Below, one piece after another: positions 51,512 through 60,400 of a stretch of DNA of 64,000 nt (the stretch's first letter is position 1; the number at the start of each line of letters is the position of its first letter). The notes under the pieces are model-generated. The model saw only the letters and a program-made list of their open reading frames with translations. It did not search any database and was not told the DNA's origin. Both the position numbers and the translations under genes were made by a program. The DNA is from Paenisporosarcina cavernae (GTDB taxonomy: Bacteria > Bacillota > Bacilli > Bacillales_A > Planococcaceae), in contig NZ_CP032418.1 of the NCBI RefSeq assembly GCF_003595195.1, positions 198,501 to 262,500 on the forward strand, read 5' to 3'.

Positions 51512-52612
51512 ATGGCAAGTTTAGTATTGGATAATATTTCAAAAGTATACGACAACAAAGTAACAGCCGTTTCTAACTTTCATCTTCAAGTGGAAGATGA
51601 AGAATTTATCGTGTTTGTTGGGCCGTCTGGATGTGGAAAGTCCACAACTTTACGTATGATTGCTGGGCTAGAAGAAATTTCTGGTGGAGACTTTTTCGTC
51701 GATGGCAAACGAATGAACGATGTGACACCGAAAGAGCGCGATATTGCAATGGTTTTCCAGAACTACGCATTGTATCCTCATATGACGGTGTATGAAAACA
51801 TGGCGTTCGGCTTAAAATTGCGTAAAGTACCGAAAAAAGAAATTGATCGTCGTGTGAATGAAGCGGCAGCTATTCTAGGGCTAGAATCGTATTTAAAGCG
51901 TAAACCGAAAGCATTATCTGGTGGACAACGTCAACGTGTGGCGCTTGGTCGTGCAATTGTACGAGATGCGAAAATTTTCTTAATGGATGAACCGTTATCA
52001 AACTTGGATTCAAAACTACGTGTACAAATGCGTGCTGAAATAGCGAAATTACATCAACGTCTAAAAACAACGACAATCTATGTAACGCATGATCAGACAG
52101 AAGCTATGACGATGGCGAGCCGGATCGTGATTATGAAAGACGGCGTTGTGCAACAAATTGGCACACCAAAAGAAGTCTACGAAGAACCTACGAACGTATT
52201 TGTTGGAGGATTTATTGGATCTCCTGCAATGAATTTCTTCCGTGGAGTATATGCAAATGGTCAATTCGGCATGGGAGAAACAGTTTTAACTATTCCTACT
52301 GCTCGACAATCAGTCCTGAAAGCGTATGAAGGAAAAGAAGTCATCTTGGGAATTCGTCCTGAACATATTAACAATGATTTTAGAACGCTTGAATCGGAGC
52401 AAGGGATGAAAATTGCCACTACTGTGGATGTAGCGGAACTTACTGGAGCAGAGCAAATGGTATATGCAACGCTAGAGGGGCAAGAATTTATTGGACGTAT
52501 TGACTCGAAAAACACTGTCCACCCAGGGGACGCAATTGACTTAGCATTCCACTTAGAGCGTGCTCATTTCTTCGATGTTGACACAGAAGAACGGATTATG
52601 ACGGTGGAATAA
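51512..52612 (+). CDS. msmX: Sugar ABC transporter ATPase MsmX
   Basis: A 366-residue ATPase nearly identical in layout to Bacillus MsmX. Walker A GPSGCGKST, FQNYALYPHMTVY, signature LSGGQRQRVALGRAIV, Walker B FLMDEPLSNLDSKL, switch YVTHDQTEAMTM, then a TOBE/MalK regulatory domain (~240-366). In Bacillus MsmX is a shared ATPase for several oligosaccharide importers. Here it is beside one, and probably energises it. ATG 51512 is preferred, with AAAAGGAAGTGAG upstream. Confidence 0.92.
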   Translation: MASLVLDNISKVYDNKVTAVSNFHLQVEDEEFIVFVGPSGCGKSTTLRMIAGLEEISGGDFFVDGKRMNDVTPKERDIAMVFQNYALYPHMTVYENMAFGLKLRKVPKKEIDRRVNEAAAILGLESYLKRKPKALSGGQRQRVALGRAIVRDAKIFLMDEPLSNLDSKLRVQMRAEIAKLHQRLKTTTIYVTHDQTEAMTMASRIVIMKDGVVQQIGTPKEVYEEPTNVFVGGFIGSPAMNFFRGVYANGQFGMGETVLTIPTARQSVLKAYEGKEVILGIRPEHINNDFRTLESEQGMKIATTVDVAELTGAEQMVYATLEGQEFIGRIDSKNTVHPGDAIDLAFHLERAHFFDVDTEERIMTVE

Positions 52613-52684
52613 AAAGCGGAAATTGTACGAAAATTTGGGTATTGTCATTCTAAAATGCATATGATAGGATGAATTTAATCATTT

Positions 52685-52702
52685 TGTGCAAACGCTTTCA
52701 CA
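52685..52702 (+). promoter_or_regulatory. LacI-family operator / cre site 1
   Basis: TGTGCAAACGCTTTCACA is nearly symmetric with the central CG typical of LacI-family operators. It also fits the CcpA cre consensus TGNAANCGNTNNCA. It lies about 80 bp before the binding-protein gene. Confidence 0.72.
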
Positions 52703-52729
52703 GTTTAGCGTTTCCTTTTTTTAACAATC

Positions 52730-52747
52730 TGTGCAAACGTTTTCACG
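52730..52747 (+). promoter_or_regulatory. LacI-family operator / cre site 2
   Basis: TGTGCAAACGTTTTCACG, a second copy 45 bases after the first, so on nearly the same helical face. The promoter of the binding-protein gene must lie between or over the two sites. The LacI-type gene at 55963 or CcpA would bind. Confidence 0.72.
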
Positions 52748-52780
52748 GCTTTAACAAACTAATTATTGGGGGATTTATTC

Positions 52781-54079
52781 ATGAAAAACAGCAAATTGCG
52801 TTTCGGTCTGTTAGCGTTCATCCTTGTACTTTCAGGAATTTTAGCTGGATGTAACTCTGATGGTGATTCATCGAACGGAGATGGCGGTAAAGATGTAACA
52901 ATCGACATTTTCCAATTCAAAGTAGAGTTTAAAGATCAATTTGAAGCGTTAGCAAAAGCATACGAAGAAGAGCACGATGGCGTGAAAATCAATATCACTA
53001 CTGTTGGTGGTGGAGAAGATTACGGCGCAGCATTACGTTCTAAATTCGCATCTGGTAAAGAACCTGCGATTTATAATATCGGGGGACCTCAAGATGTAGC
53101 AGACTGGAAAGACAAATTAGCAGATTTATCTGATACAAAAGCAGCGGGTGCAGCTCTTGAAGGTTCATTAGACGGAGTAACAGTTGATGATGCAGTACTT
53201 GGACTTCCATACAATCAAGAAGGATATGGATTTATCTACAACAAAGCAGTATTCGAAAAAGCTGGAATTGATGTAGCGTCTATTAAAGACTTAGCTTCAT
53301 TAGAAGCAGCTGTTAAAACATTAGATAGTAAAAAAGATGAGCTAGGATTAGAAGCAGTATTTGCTTTACCTGGTAAAGAAACTTGGGTTACTGGTTTACA
53401 CTTATCAAACGTTTTCATCGCGCCTGAATTTGATAGCAATGTGTTAACTGCATTTGATGCAAAAACAATTGATTTCAAATATGGTGATGCGTTTAAATCA
53501 ATTTTAGATTTACAAAATGACTATTCTGTTCAACCAACAGTAAGCCTAGATTACTCTATGCAAGTTGAAGAGTTATTCTCTTTACAAAAAGTAGCTATGA
53601 TTCAACAAGGTAACTGGGTATACGGATCAATTGCTGGCATTGACGAAGATTTCGCTCAAAACGGCGTTGGCATTCTACCAATTCCTGTAGAAGGATTTGA
53701 AGGAGATTCTATGCCAGTCGGAATTCCAATGTACTGGGGCGTAAACAGCAATGCAGACGAAGCAGTAGTTGACGCATCGAAAGATTTCTTAGACTGGTTG
53801 TATACTTCTGAAAAAGGTAAAGAAACAGTGATGAGCGAATTTAAATTCATCCCTGCTTACGAAGGATATGATTCTTCGAAAATCGCAGATCCAATCTCAC
53901 AAGAAATTTATAAATACGCAGAAGAAGGCAAAACAATTGGCTGGACATTCATGGGTTACCCAACTGGATGGGGTCAAGATGAGCTTGGCGTAGGCATTCA
54001 AAAATACTTGAGCGACGAAGCAAGCTGGGAAGAAGTAGTAGATTCTGCTAAAGCAGCATGGGAAGAAGCTCGTAAATAA
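52781..54079 (+). CDS. Alpha-glucoside ABC transporter, substrate-binding lipoprotein
   Basis: A 432-residue extracellular binding protein (SBP_bac_1) with lipobox ILAGC (Cys at residue 24). FKVEFKDQFEALAKAYEEEH and the late WTFMGYPTGWGQDELG are typical of the MalE/MsmE-type sugar binders, the latter rich in ring-stacking aromatics. It should capture maltodextrins or isomalto-oligosaccharides. The start follows GGGGGA. It is separated from the permease genes by a strong hairpin, which would raise its share of transcripts. Confidence 0.88.
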   Translation: MKNSKLRFGLLAFILVLSGILAGCNSDGDSSNGDGGKDVTIDIFQFKVEFKDQFEALAKAYEEEHDGVKINITTVGGGEDYGAALRSKFASGKEPAIYNIGGPQDVADWKDKLADLSDTKAAGAALEGSLDGVTVDDAVLGLPYNQEGYGFIYNKAVFEKAGIDVASIKDLASLEAAVKTLDSKKDELGLEAVFALPGKETWVTGLHLSNVFIAPEFDSNVLTAFDAKTIDFKYGDAFKSILDLQNDYSVQPTVSLDYSMQVEELFSLQKVAMIQQGNWVYGSIAGIDEDFAQNGVGILPIPVEGFEGDSMPVGIPMYWGVNSNADEAVVDASKDFLDWLYTSEKGKETVMSEFKFIPAYEGYDSSKIADPISQEIYKYAEEGKTIGWTFMGYPTGWGQDELGVGIQKYLSDEASWEEVVDSAKAAWEEARK

Positions 54080-54094
54080 CACGCGCATCGAAAA

Positions 54095-54129
54095 CAAAAC
54101 AAAGTAGCCACTCGTGCTACTTTGTTTTG
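54095..54129 (+). terminator. Intercistronic hairpin, partial terminator
   Basis: CAAAACAAAGTAGC and GCTACTTTGTTTTG are perfect 14-base arms around CACTCGT. The right arm has Ts but no real T-run follows. It lies between the binding-protein and permease genes and probably attenuates or protects the upstream mRNA. Confidence 0.72.
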
Positions 54130-54266
54130 TCTGTTTAAGACGATGTCGTAAATTTCCATTGTTGTCGGTAAGTACCGATTGTTTTAGTAAACAAAAACGG
54201 AAACGCTAAATTAGTCTCAATAGAGTAAGATTAAAAGTTAGAAAGAAAAGTTGTAGGAGGTGGCAT

Positions 54267-55127
54267 ATGCGCACCCGTAGTTTAACGTATTGGTTGTTCC
54301 TTGCCCCCGTATTATTGGCACTTACACTTGTTGTAATTGCTCCATTATTACTCGGTGTCTATTATTCATTCACAGACTGGAACGGAATTTCAACCAACAG
54401 CTTTGTTGGTTTTCAAAATTATATTGATTTGTGGTCAGACAAAGAATTTAAAGATTCGTTATGGTTCACGACTAAATTCTCGATTGTCTCGGTTATTTTA
54501 ATTAACTTTATCGGTTTGTCCCTTGCGTTAATTGTTACATCGAAAATCAAATCGAGTAAGTTTCTTCGTACCATTTTCTTCATGCCAAACTTAATTGGTG
54601 GATTAATCTTAGGATTTATCTGGCAGTTCATTTTCATCAAAGTGTTTGGTACTGTTGGAACGATCTTCGGTATGGAAGGCTTAAAAGGATGGCTATCTAC
54701 ACCTGAAACTGGATTTTGGGGGTTAGTCATTTTGATGAGCTGGCAAATGTCCGGATATATTATGGTCATTTACATCGCTTATTTAGAAGGTGTATCGAAA
54801 GAATTACTAGAAGCATCTGAAATCGATGGCGCAAATGCTTTTCAACGTTTCCGATTTGTGGTGTTTCCTTTAGTGGCACCAGCGTTTACTGTATCGATGT
54901 TTTTAACGTTATCGAATACTTTTAAATTGTACGATCAAAACTTGTCCTTAACAGCAGGTGGTCCATATAATTCTACTCAAATGGTTGCGATGGAAATTTT
55001 CAACACAGCCTTTGGACAATATGATATGGCATATGCACAAGCAAAAGCGGTTATTTTCTTTATCATCGTAGCAATCATCGCTTTAGTACAAGTGTACATT
55101 AACAAGAAACGTGAGGTGGAAATGTAA
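54267..55127 (+). CDS. Sugar ABC transporter permease (MalF-like)
   Basis: A 286-residue permease with six helices. The EAA loop reads EASEIDGANAFQRFRFVVFP. The protein lacks the large P2 loop of enterobacterial MalF, as usual in Gram-positives. AGGAGGTGG precedes the start. A segment GGAAACGCTAAA at 54200 repeats, inverted, a sequence between the two operators upstream of the binding protein. The stop shares a base with the next start (TAATG). Confidence 0.9.
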   Translation: MRTRSLTYWLFLAPVLLALTLVVIAPLLLGVYYSFTDWNGISTNSFVGFQNYIDLWSDKEFKDSLWFTTKFSIVSVILINFIGLSLALIVTSKIKSSKFLRTIFFMPNLIGGLILGFIWQFIFIKVFGTVGTIFGMEGLKGWLSTPETGFWGLVILMSWQMSGYIMVIYIAYLEGVSKELLEASEIDGANAFQRFRFVVFPLVAPAFTVSMFLTLSNTFKLYDQNLSLTAGGPYNSTQMVAMEIFNTAFGQYDMAYAQAKAVIFFIIVAIIALVQVYINKKREVEM

Positions 55128-55942
55128 TGAGAAAATCACGCCGTTTCCCACTAGAGATACTCGGTATCCTACTTGCGTTATTGTGGTTAGCACCATTTTA
55201 CCTAATGATTGTGAACTCGTTAAAAACGAAACGAGAGATCTTTTCGGATACGTTAAAGCTTCCAGATACATTTACATTAGATAATTATAAAGAAGCGTTT
55301 GTGCAACTAGATTTTGTGCAAACATTTTTCAACTCGTTCATCATCACTGTACTGAGTGTATTGATCATCATCGTATTTTCTTCCATGGCAGCTTATGCGT
55401 TGTCTCGTTCGAAAAGTCGACTAAGCACCATCTTGTTTTTTGTTTTTGTCGCTGCGATGTTAATACCTTTCCAATCCGTGATGATTCCGTTAATTACTAT
55501 TTTCGGGAAGTTTGAAATGTTAAATCGTGCAGGGTTGATCTTCATGTATTTAGGATTTGGTGCAAGTTTATCCATCTTCCTGTATCACGGTGCACTTACG
55601 TCTATTCCTAAATCGTTAGATGAAGCTGCCACTATTGATGGGGCGAATAAATTCCAAGTATTTTGGTATATTATTTTCCCGATGTTAAAGCCAATTACAG
55701 TAACGGTCGCGATTTTAAATACGATTTGGATCTGGAATGACTATTTACTACCGTCTCTAGTGATCAACCAACAAGGAATGGAAACGATTCCGCTGAAAAT
55801 GTTCTTCTTCTTCGGAGAATATACAAAACAATGGCATCTAGCGCTAGCTGGATTAACACTGGCGATTATACCAGTCATTATTGGCTATTTCTTCGCACAA
55901 CGAGAAATTATTAAAGGTGTGTCAGATGGTGCGGTAAAATAG
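55127..55942 (+). CDS. Sugar ABC transporter permease (MalG-like)
   Basis: A 271-residue permease with six helices and the EAA loop EAATIDGANKFQVFWYIIFP. The end RE-I-I-K-G-V-SDGAVK is the typical MalG C-terminus (QREIIKGVSDGAVK). It forms the membrane channel with the preceding permease and is translationally coupled to it. The LacI regulator follows after 20 bases. Confidence 0.92.
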   Translation: MRKSRRFPLEILGILLALLWLAPFYLMIVNSLKTKREIFSDTLKLPDTFTLDNYKEAFVQLDFVQTFFNSFIITVLSVLIIIVFSSMAAYALSRSKSRLSTILFFVFVAAMLIPFQSVMIPLITIFGKFEMLNRAGLIFMYLGFGASLSIFLYHGALTSIPKSLDEAATIDGANKFQVFWYIIFPMLKPITVTVAILNTIWIWNDYLLPSLVINQQGMETIPLKMFFFFGEYTKQWHLALAGLTLAIIPVIIGYFFAQREIIKGVSDGAVK

Positions 55943-55962
55943 TAGAAAAAGGGGGAGTAAAC

Positions 55963-56991
55963 ATGGCAACAACGATTATTGATGTAGCAAAAGAAGCAAA
56001 TGTCTCCCCATCTACTGTTTCCCGAGTCATTGCAAACAACCCTAGAATTAGTGAACGAACAAAACAGAAAGTTCGAGAAGTGATGGACCGTCTGGACTAT
56101 CATCCGAATTTTCAAGCTCGCAACTTAGCGGCAAAGTCGACAAAAACGATTGGTGTGATCATGGCTAGTTCTTCTGTCCTCGCTTTTCAGAATCCGTTCT
56201 TTCCAGAAGTGTTAAGAGGGATTTGTAGTGCGGCGCATGCGAGTAAATACGGCATGTATTTATCAACGGGCGAAACGGAAGAAGAGATTTTTGACGAAGT
56301 TGTCTCCATGACGCAAGGTCGACGCGTAGACGGAATCATCCTCCTTTATTCAAAAGTGAAGGATCGAACGATGGACTATTTGCAGTCCATTGATTTTCCC
56401 TTTGTTGTGGTTGGTCGTCCCTTTGAGAATGAAGCATCCGTGACGTATGTAGATAATGATAATACGGCGATCGCTGCAGAAGTCGTGGACTATTTATTGT
56501 CGCTTGGACATCAAGATATCGCCTTCGTTGGAGGGGATATCAACTATGTGGTGTCGCGTGATCGTTTAGCGGGTTATCAGCAAGCATTAGAAACAGCTGG
56601 AATTCCTTTTCAACAAGCGTATTATTTACAAGATTCGACGGTGAATGAAGATGGGGCTTCTGCCATTGATGCGTTATTTCATTTACCAAATCGACCGACA
56701 GCATTAATTGCCCATGATGATTTAACCGCATACGAAATCATTAGTATTTTAGAGCGGAAAGAAATTAACGTGCCAACAGATATCTCTATTATTAGCTTTA
56801 ATAACCATGTGCTTTCCCAGCATTTACGTCCGCCGCTTACTTCCGTGGATATTCAAATATATGACCTTGGTTTAGAGGCGACGGAATGTTTATTAAACAA
56901 AATGGATGATCCGAAACTTCCAGCGACGCATCGTATCATTGGTGCGAAAATAATAACTAGAGAATCATGTGCACGACGTGGAATAGACTGA
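55963..56991 (+). CDS. LacI family regulator of alpha-glucoside genes
   Basis: A 342-residue repressor. Residues ~3-55 are the LacI HTH and hinge (TIIDVAKEANVSPSTVSRVI, HPNFQARNLA), and the rest is a periplasmic-binding-like effector domain. Its place inside the operon, and the two LacI-type operators before the binding-protein gene, make local autoregulation likely; MalR-type with maltose or a glucoside as inducer. It starts after GGGGGAG. Confidence 0.9.
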   Translation: MATTIIDVAKEANVSPSTVSRVIANNPRISERTKQKVREVMDRLDYHPNFQARNLAAKSTKTIGVIMASSSVLAFQNPFFPEVLRGICSAAHASKYGMYLSTGETEEEIFDEVVSMTQGRRVDGIILLYSKVKDRTMDYLQSIDFPFVVVGRPFENEASVTYVDNDNTAIAAEVVDYLLSLGHQDIAFVGGDINYVVSRDRLAGYQQALETAGIPFQQAYYLQDSTVNEDGASAIDALFHLPNRPTALIAHDDLTAYEIISILERKEINVPTDISIISFNNHVLSQHLRPPLTSVDIQIYDLGLEATECLLNKMDDPKLPATHRIIGAKIITRESCARRGID

Positions 56992-57009
56992 GAAAAATGA
57001 GGAATTAGT

Positions 57010-58668
57010 ATGGAAAAGCGTTGGTGGAAAGAAGCAGTAGCTTATCAAGTGTATCCAAGAAGTTTCCAAGATTCGAATGGAGATGGAATTGGTGATTTAC
57101 AGGGAATGATCTCGAAATTAGATTACATAAAAGAGCTTGGCATCGATGTAATTTGGATTTGTCCTATGTACAAATCACCGAATGATGACAATGGCTATGA
57201 TATAAGTGATTACCAAGATATTATGGATGAGTTTGGAACGATGGCTGACTTCGACCTGCTTTTAAAAGAAGTTCACGCTCGCGGGATGAAGCTTATTATT
57301 GACTTAGTAATCAATCACACGAGTGATGAACATGAGTGGTTTATCGAATCACGTTCTTCTAAAACGTCGGACAAACGTGACTGGTATATTTGGCGTGATG
57401 GCAAAGATGGCAGAGAACCGAACAACTGGGAAAGTATTTTCAACGGGCCTGCTTGGGAATTAGATGAAAAAACGGGTCAATATTATTTGCACATTTTCTC
57501 TAAAAAGCAACCAGACTTGAACTGGGAAAACAGCGATGTTCGTAAAGCACTATATGATATGGTGAATTGGTGGTTAGACAAAGGAATCGATGGTTTCCGT
57601 GTTGATGCCATTAGTCATATTAAAAAAGACGTCACGTTTGAAGATATGCCTAACCATACAGATCGCCCGATTATTCAAGCGTGGGATAAGTACATGAACG
57701 TGGAAGGCATTCAGCCATTTTTGGGAGAATTAAAAGACGAAACCTTTGCGAAATACGACATCATGACAGTCGGCGAAGCGAATGGTGTGTCCATTGATGA
57801 AATTGATCGATGGGTAGACCCCGAAAAAGGCAAATTCGATATGATTTTCCAATTTGAACACTTAAGTTTGTGGGATGCTGAGTCGAAGAAAGCACTTGAT
57901 ATTATTGAATTAAAAAAGACACTTTCTCGTTGGCAACATGCACTAGATGGTCAAGGTTGGAATGCCCTTTTCATTGAAAATCATGACAAAGCACGCGTCG
58001 TATCTACGTGGGGAAATGACCAAGACTTTTGGAGAGAAAGTGCGACAGCATTTGGTATGATGTATTTCTTCATGCAAGGAACACCGTTCATTTACCAAGG
58101 GCAAGAGATAGGAATGACGAACGTTCATTTTGAAAACCTAGCGGATTACCGCGATGTAGCAACCCACAATTTATATGCTTCTAAAAAAATGGATGGACTT
58201 TCTCACGATGAGCTAATGCAAATTATTTGGGATAGCAGTCGCGATAACTCGCGTACTCCTATGCAGTGGACGGCTGAAGAAAATGCTGGTTTCACGAGTG
58301 GAAGCCCGTGGATTGGTGTAAATCCTAATTACACCGAGTTAAATGTGCAAACACAACAATCGGATCCTACATCGATCCTCTCGTTCTATAAAAAAATGAT
58401 CGCTATACGCAAATCAGCGGACGTATTTGTCTATGGAACATACGATTTACTTTTAGAAGATGATCCGCAAATCTTCGCCTATACACGAACACTTGGAACA
58501 GAGCGCGTATTAATCGTGACGAATCTCTCTGAACACCAAGCAGTATACGCGGGAGATGCAACACTTCGTTACGATCAATTACTACTAGCGAATACAGCAT
58601 GTGCCCTGCATCAAGATGCAAAAAGTATTACACTAGCACCGTACGAAGCACGTCTTTACAACATCTAA
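57010..58668 (+). CDS. GH13 alpha-glucosidase, predicted alpha-1,4 type
   Basis: A 552-residue GH13_31 enzyme, paralogous to the one at 48846. Asp199 in GFRVDAISHIKK, Glu in VGEANG and Asp in IENHDKARVV form the triad. The residue after the nucleophile is Ala200, which in this subfamily goes with alpha-1,4 (maltose-type) specificity, and ENHDKAR replaces NHDQPR of the 1,6-type. It follows the LacI gene by 18 bases and ends the locus at a strong terminator. Confidence 0.88.
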   Translation: MEKRWWKEAVAYQVYPRSFQDSNGDGIGDLQGMISKLDYIKELGIDVIWICPMYKSPNDDNGYDISDYQDIMDEFGTMADFDLLLKEVHARGMKLIIDLVINHTSDEHEWFIESRSSKTSDKRDWYIWRDGKDGREPNNWESIFNGPAWELDEKTGQYYLHIFSKKQPDLNWENSDVRKALYDMVNWWLDKGIDGFRVDAISHIKKDVTFEDMPNHTDRPIIQAWDKYMNVEGIQPFLGELKDETFAKYDIMTVGEANGVSIDEIDRWVDPEKGKFDMIFQFEHLSLWDAESKKALDIIELKKTLSRWQHALDGQGWNALFIENHDKARVVSTWGNDQDFWRESATAFGMMYFFMQGTPFIYQGQEIGMTNVHFENLADYRDVATHNLYASKKMDGLSHDELMQIIWDSSRDNSRTPMQWTAEENAGFTSGSPWIGVNPNYTELNVQTQQSDPTSILSFYKKMIAIRKSADVFVYGTYDLLLEDDPQIFAYTRTLGTERVLIVTNLSEHQAVYAGDATLRYDQLLLANTACALHQDAKSITLAPYEARLYNI

Positions 58669-58674
58669 CGAACT

Positions 58675-58708
58675 GCCTGATCAAACTTTCTTGATCAGGC
58701 TTTTTTTT
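58675..58708 (+). terminator. Terminator of alpha-glucoside locus
   Basis: GCCTGATCAA and TTGATCAGGC are perfect ten-base arms around ACTTTC, followed by eight T. It opens the 351-base gap 58669-59019. Between it and the array at 58857, a purine-rich stretch holds nothing I can assign. Confidence 0.92.
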
Positions 58709-58856
58709 ATTTAGGAAGATTTTCGACGAACCGAAAATCACCAATTGAAATGGAAGGAGGAAGATTTTTGGCATGACAAAAATCAACCCTATTGGATGAA
58801 GGGGCAGAATGTAGAAGGGACTAGGCAAGTGGATAGGGAGGGGGAAAATGGGAGAT

Positions 58857-58962
58857 TGTTCTAATGTTTTCTTGGAGTGTCCCAATGTTTGAGTAAAGTG
58901 TCCCAATGTTCGCGGAAAGTGTCCCAATCACCACGAAAAAGTGTCCCATTCCGCTTATAACC
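58857..58962. repeat. 21-nt periodic array, TGTCCCAAT word (five copies)
   Basis: Units start at 58857 (TGTTCTAATG), 58878, 58899, 58920 (TGTCCCAAT) and 58942 (TGTCCCATT), steps of 21, 21, 21 and 22. The spacers are A/G-rich, ending AAAG. It lies between the convergent glucosidase and pgi genes. Because the step is a multiple of three, the minus strand reads as heptapeptide repeats, but without a ribosome site. Confidence 0.85.
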
Positions 58963-58978
58963 TACTTTTCATTTAAAT

Positions 58979-59016
58979 GAAAAAAGCCGCACGCCCTCTG
59001 AGACATGCGACTTTTC
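58979..59016 (-). terminator. Terminator of pgi
   Basis: On the minus strand AGTCGCATG and CGTGCGGCT pair over nine positions (wobbles) around TCTCAGAGGG, followed by TTTTTT. Confidence 0.8.
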
Positions 59017-59019
59017 TTA

Positions 59020-60300
59020 TTAGTAACCAGGTTTTTTCAATAGTTTAAAGATATTTGTTTTGTAGTCTTCCACACCTGGTTGATCAAATGGATTGATGTC
59101 TAATAAGTATGCACTGTATGCACAGGAAATCATGAAGAAATAGAGAAGTTCTCCGATGTGGTATTCGTCTAATTTTTCAATTGTTAGTGCTAATTGAGGG
59201 ACGCCTCCGTCTAAATGTGCTTTGGATGTTGCTTCGTATCCCACTTTGTTGAATTCCTGTAAGGAGAGCCCCGCTAAGTAGTTGAGTTCGTCTCCGTTGT
59301 TTTCCGCTTCGAATACAGTTAGGTCTGTTTGTACTTTTTGTACGTTTAAAAATGTTTCAAATAAGAATCTACGGCCATCTTGAATGTATTGTCCAAGGGA
59401 GTGTAGGTCGGTTGTATAGGAAACGGATGCTGGGAATACTCCTTTCCCCTCTTTTCCTTCGCTTTCGCCGAATAATTGCTTCCACCATTCTTGAACAAAG
59501 GATAGTTTTGCATCAAATGTTGCAAGGATTTCTACTTCGTATCCTTTGTTATAGAGGAAGTTCCGAGCTGCTGCGTATTGCATCGCTGTGTTGTTGCTAA
59601 AGTCTGCAGTGCCATAAAATGCTTCTGCATTTTTTGCACCTCGCATTAGTTCTTGGATATCATATCCGGCTGCAGCGATTGGAAGTAAGCCGACTGCCGT
59701 AAAGACAGAATATCGTCCTCCAACATTGGCAGGAACTTCGAAGCGTTGGTATCCTTTTTCTGTTGCTAAATGAAGGAGAGATCCCTTTTGAGCATCTGTG
59801 GTGACATATATACGACTTGCTGCGTCCACTCCGTACCGCTTTTCCATATACGTTTGGAGGAATCGAAACGCAAGTGCTGGTTCTGTTGTTGTTCCTGATT
59901 TGGAAATGACGTTAATCGACACTTCCTTGTCATTCACATACTCCATTAAATTTGCCAAATATTCTCCACTGACGTGGTGACCAGCAAAAATCACTTCGAC
60001 ACCGGAAGATGCTTTAAAATAGCTGGATAAAGCTTCCATTACAGCTTTGGATCCTAAGTAAGATCCTCCAATTCCAATAACGATGAGGACGTCTGAAGTG
60101 GACTTGATCTTTTGAGCAGTTTCCTTCATTTCATTCAAAAAAGCGTCCGTCATATTAGAAGGCCAATCATGCCATCCTAAGAAATCGGATCCTGCGCCTA
60201 CTTTTTGGTGAAGATTTTCACGAATTTGAGTCAATTTTTCTTGAAATGAAGTAGAGGAAATGTCCTCGAAATTTCCTGAATACGTAAGTTGAATTGTCAT
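59020..60300 (-). CDS. pgi: Glucose-6-phosphate isomerase
   Basis: A 426-residue enzyme of glycolysis. GIGGSYLGSKA and INVISKSGTTTEPALAFR bind the sugar phosphate, GGRYSVFTAVGLLP is signature 1, and the end DQPGVEDYKTNIFKLLKKPG is the usual C-terminus. It is about 25 residues shorter than the Bacillus subtilis enzyme, by gaps rather than truncation. Beside the glucoside locus it would take glucose-6-phosphate from the ROK kinase into glycolysis. Confidence 0.95.
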   Translation of the reverse strand: MTIQLTYSGNFEDISSTSFQEKLTQIRENLHQKVGAGSDFLGWHDWPSNMTDAFLNEMKETAQKIKSTSDVLIVIGIGGSYLGSKAVMEALSSYFKASSGVEVIFAGHHVSGEYLANLMEYVNDKEVSINVISKSGTTTEPALAFRFLQTYMEKRYGVDAASRIYVTTDAQKGSLLHLATEKGYQRFEVPANVGGRYSVFTAVGLLPIAAAGYDIQELMRGAKNAEAFYGTADFSNNTAMQYAAARNFLYNKGYEVEILATFDAKLSFVQEWWKQLFGESEGKEGKGVFPASVSYTTDLHSLGQYIQDGRRFLFETFLNVQKVQTDLTVFEAENNGDELNYLAGLSLQEFNKVGYEATSKAHLDGGVPQLALTIEKLDEYHIGELLYFFMISCAYSAYLLDINPFDQPGVEDYKTNIFKLLKKPGY

Positions 60301-60400
60301 GTTTTTCTCCTTAAGATGTAGTCATTCTATTTTACCATTTTTCGTGCTTTTAGCGCGCTTTTCGTCTAGTATTAAACAAAACAAACTTGGGGGTAGAGAC

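Noticed and set aside
58752-58810. Small coding frame after GGAAGGAGGAAG
   Set aside because: A good Shine-Dalgarno-like run exists, but frames behind it stop within eight codons.
58628-58927. Minus-strand heptapeptide-repeat protein (LGHFTQT, LGHSKKT)
   Set aside because: No ribosome site, overlaps the end of the glucosidase gene and a strong terminator, and sister arrays with 20-base steps cannot code such repeats.
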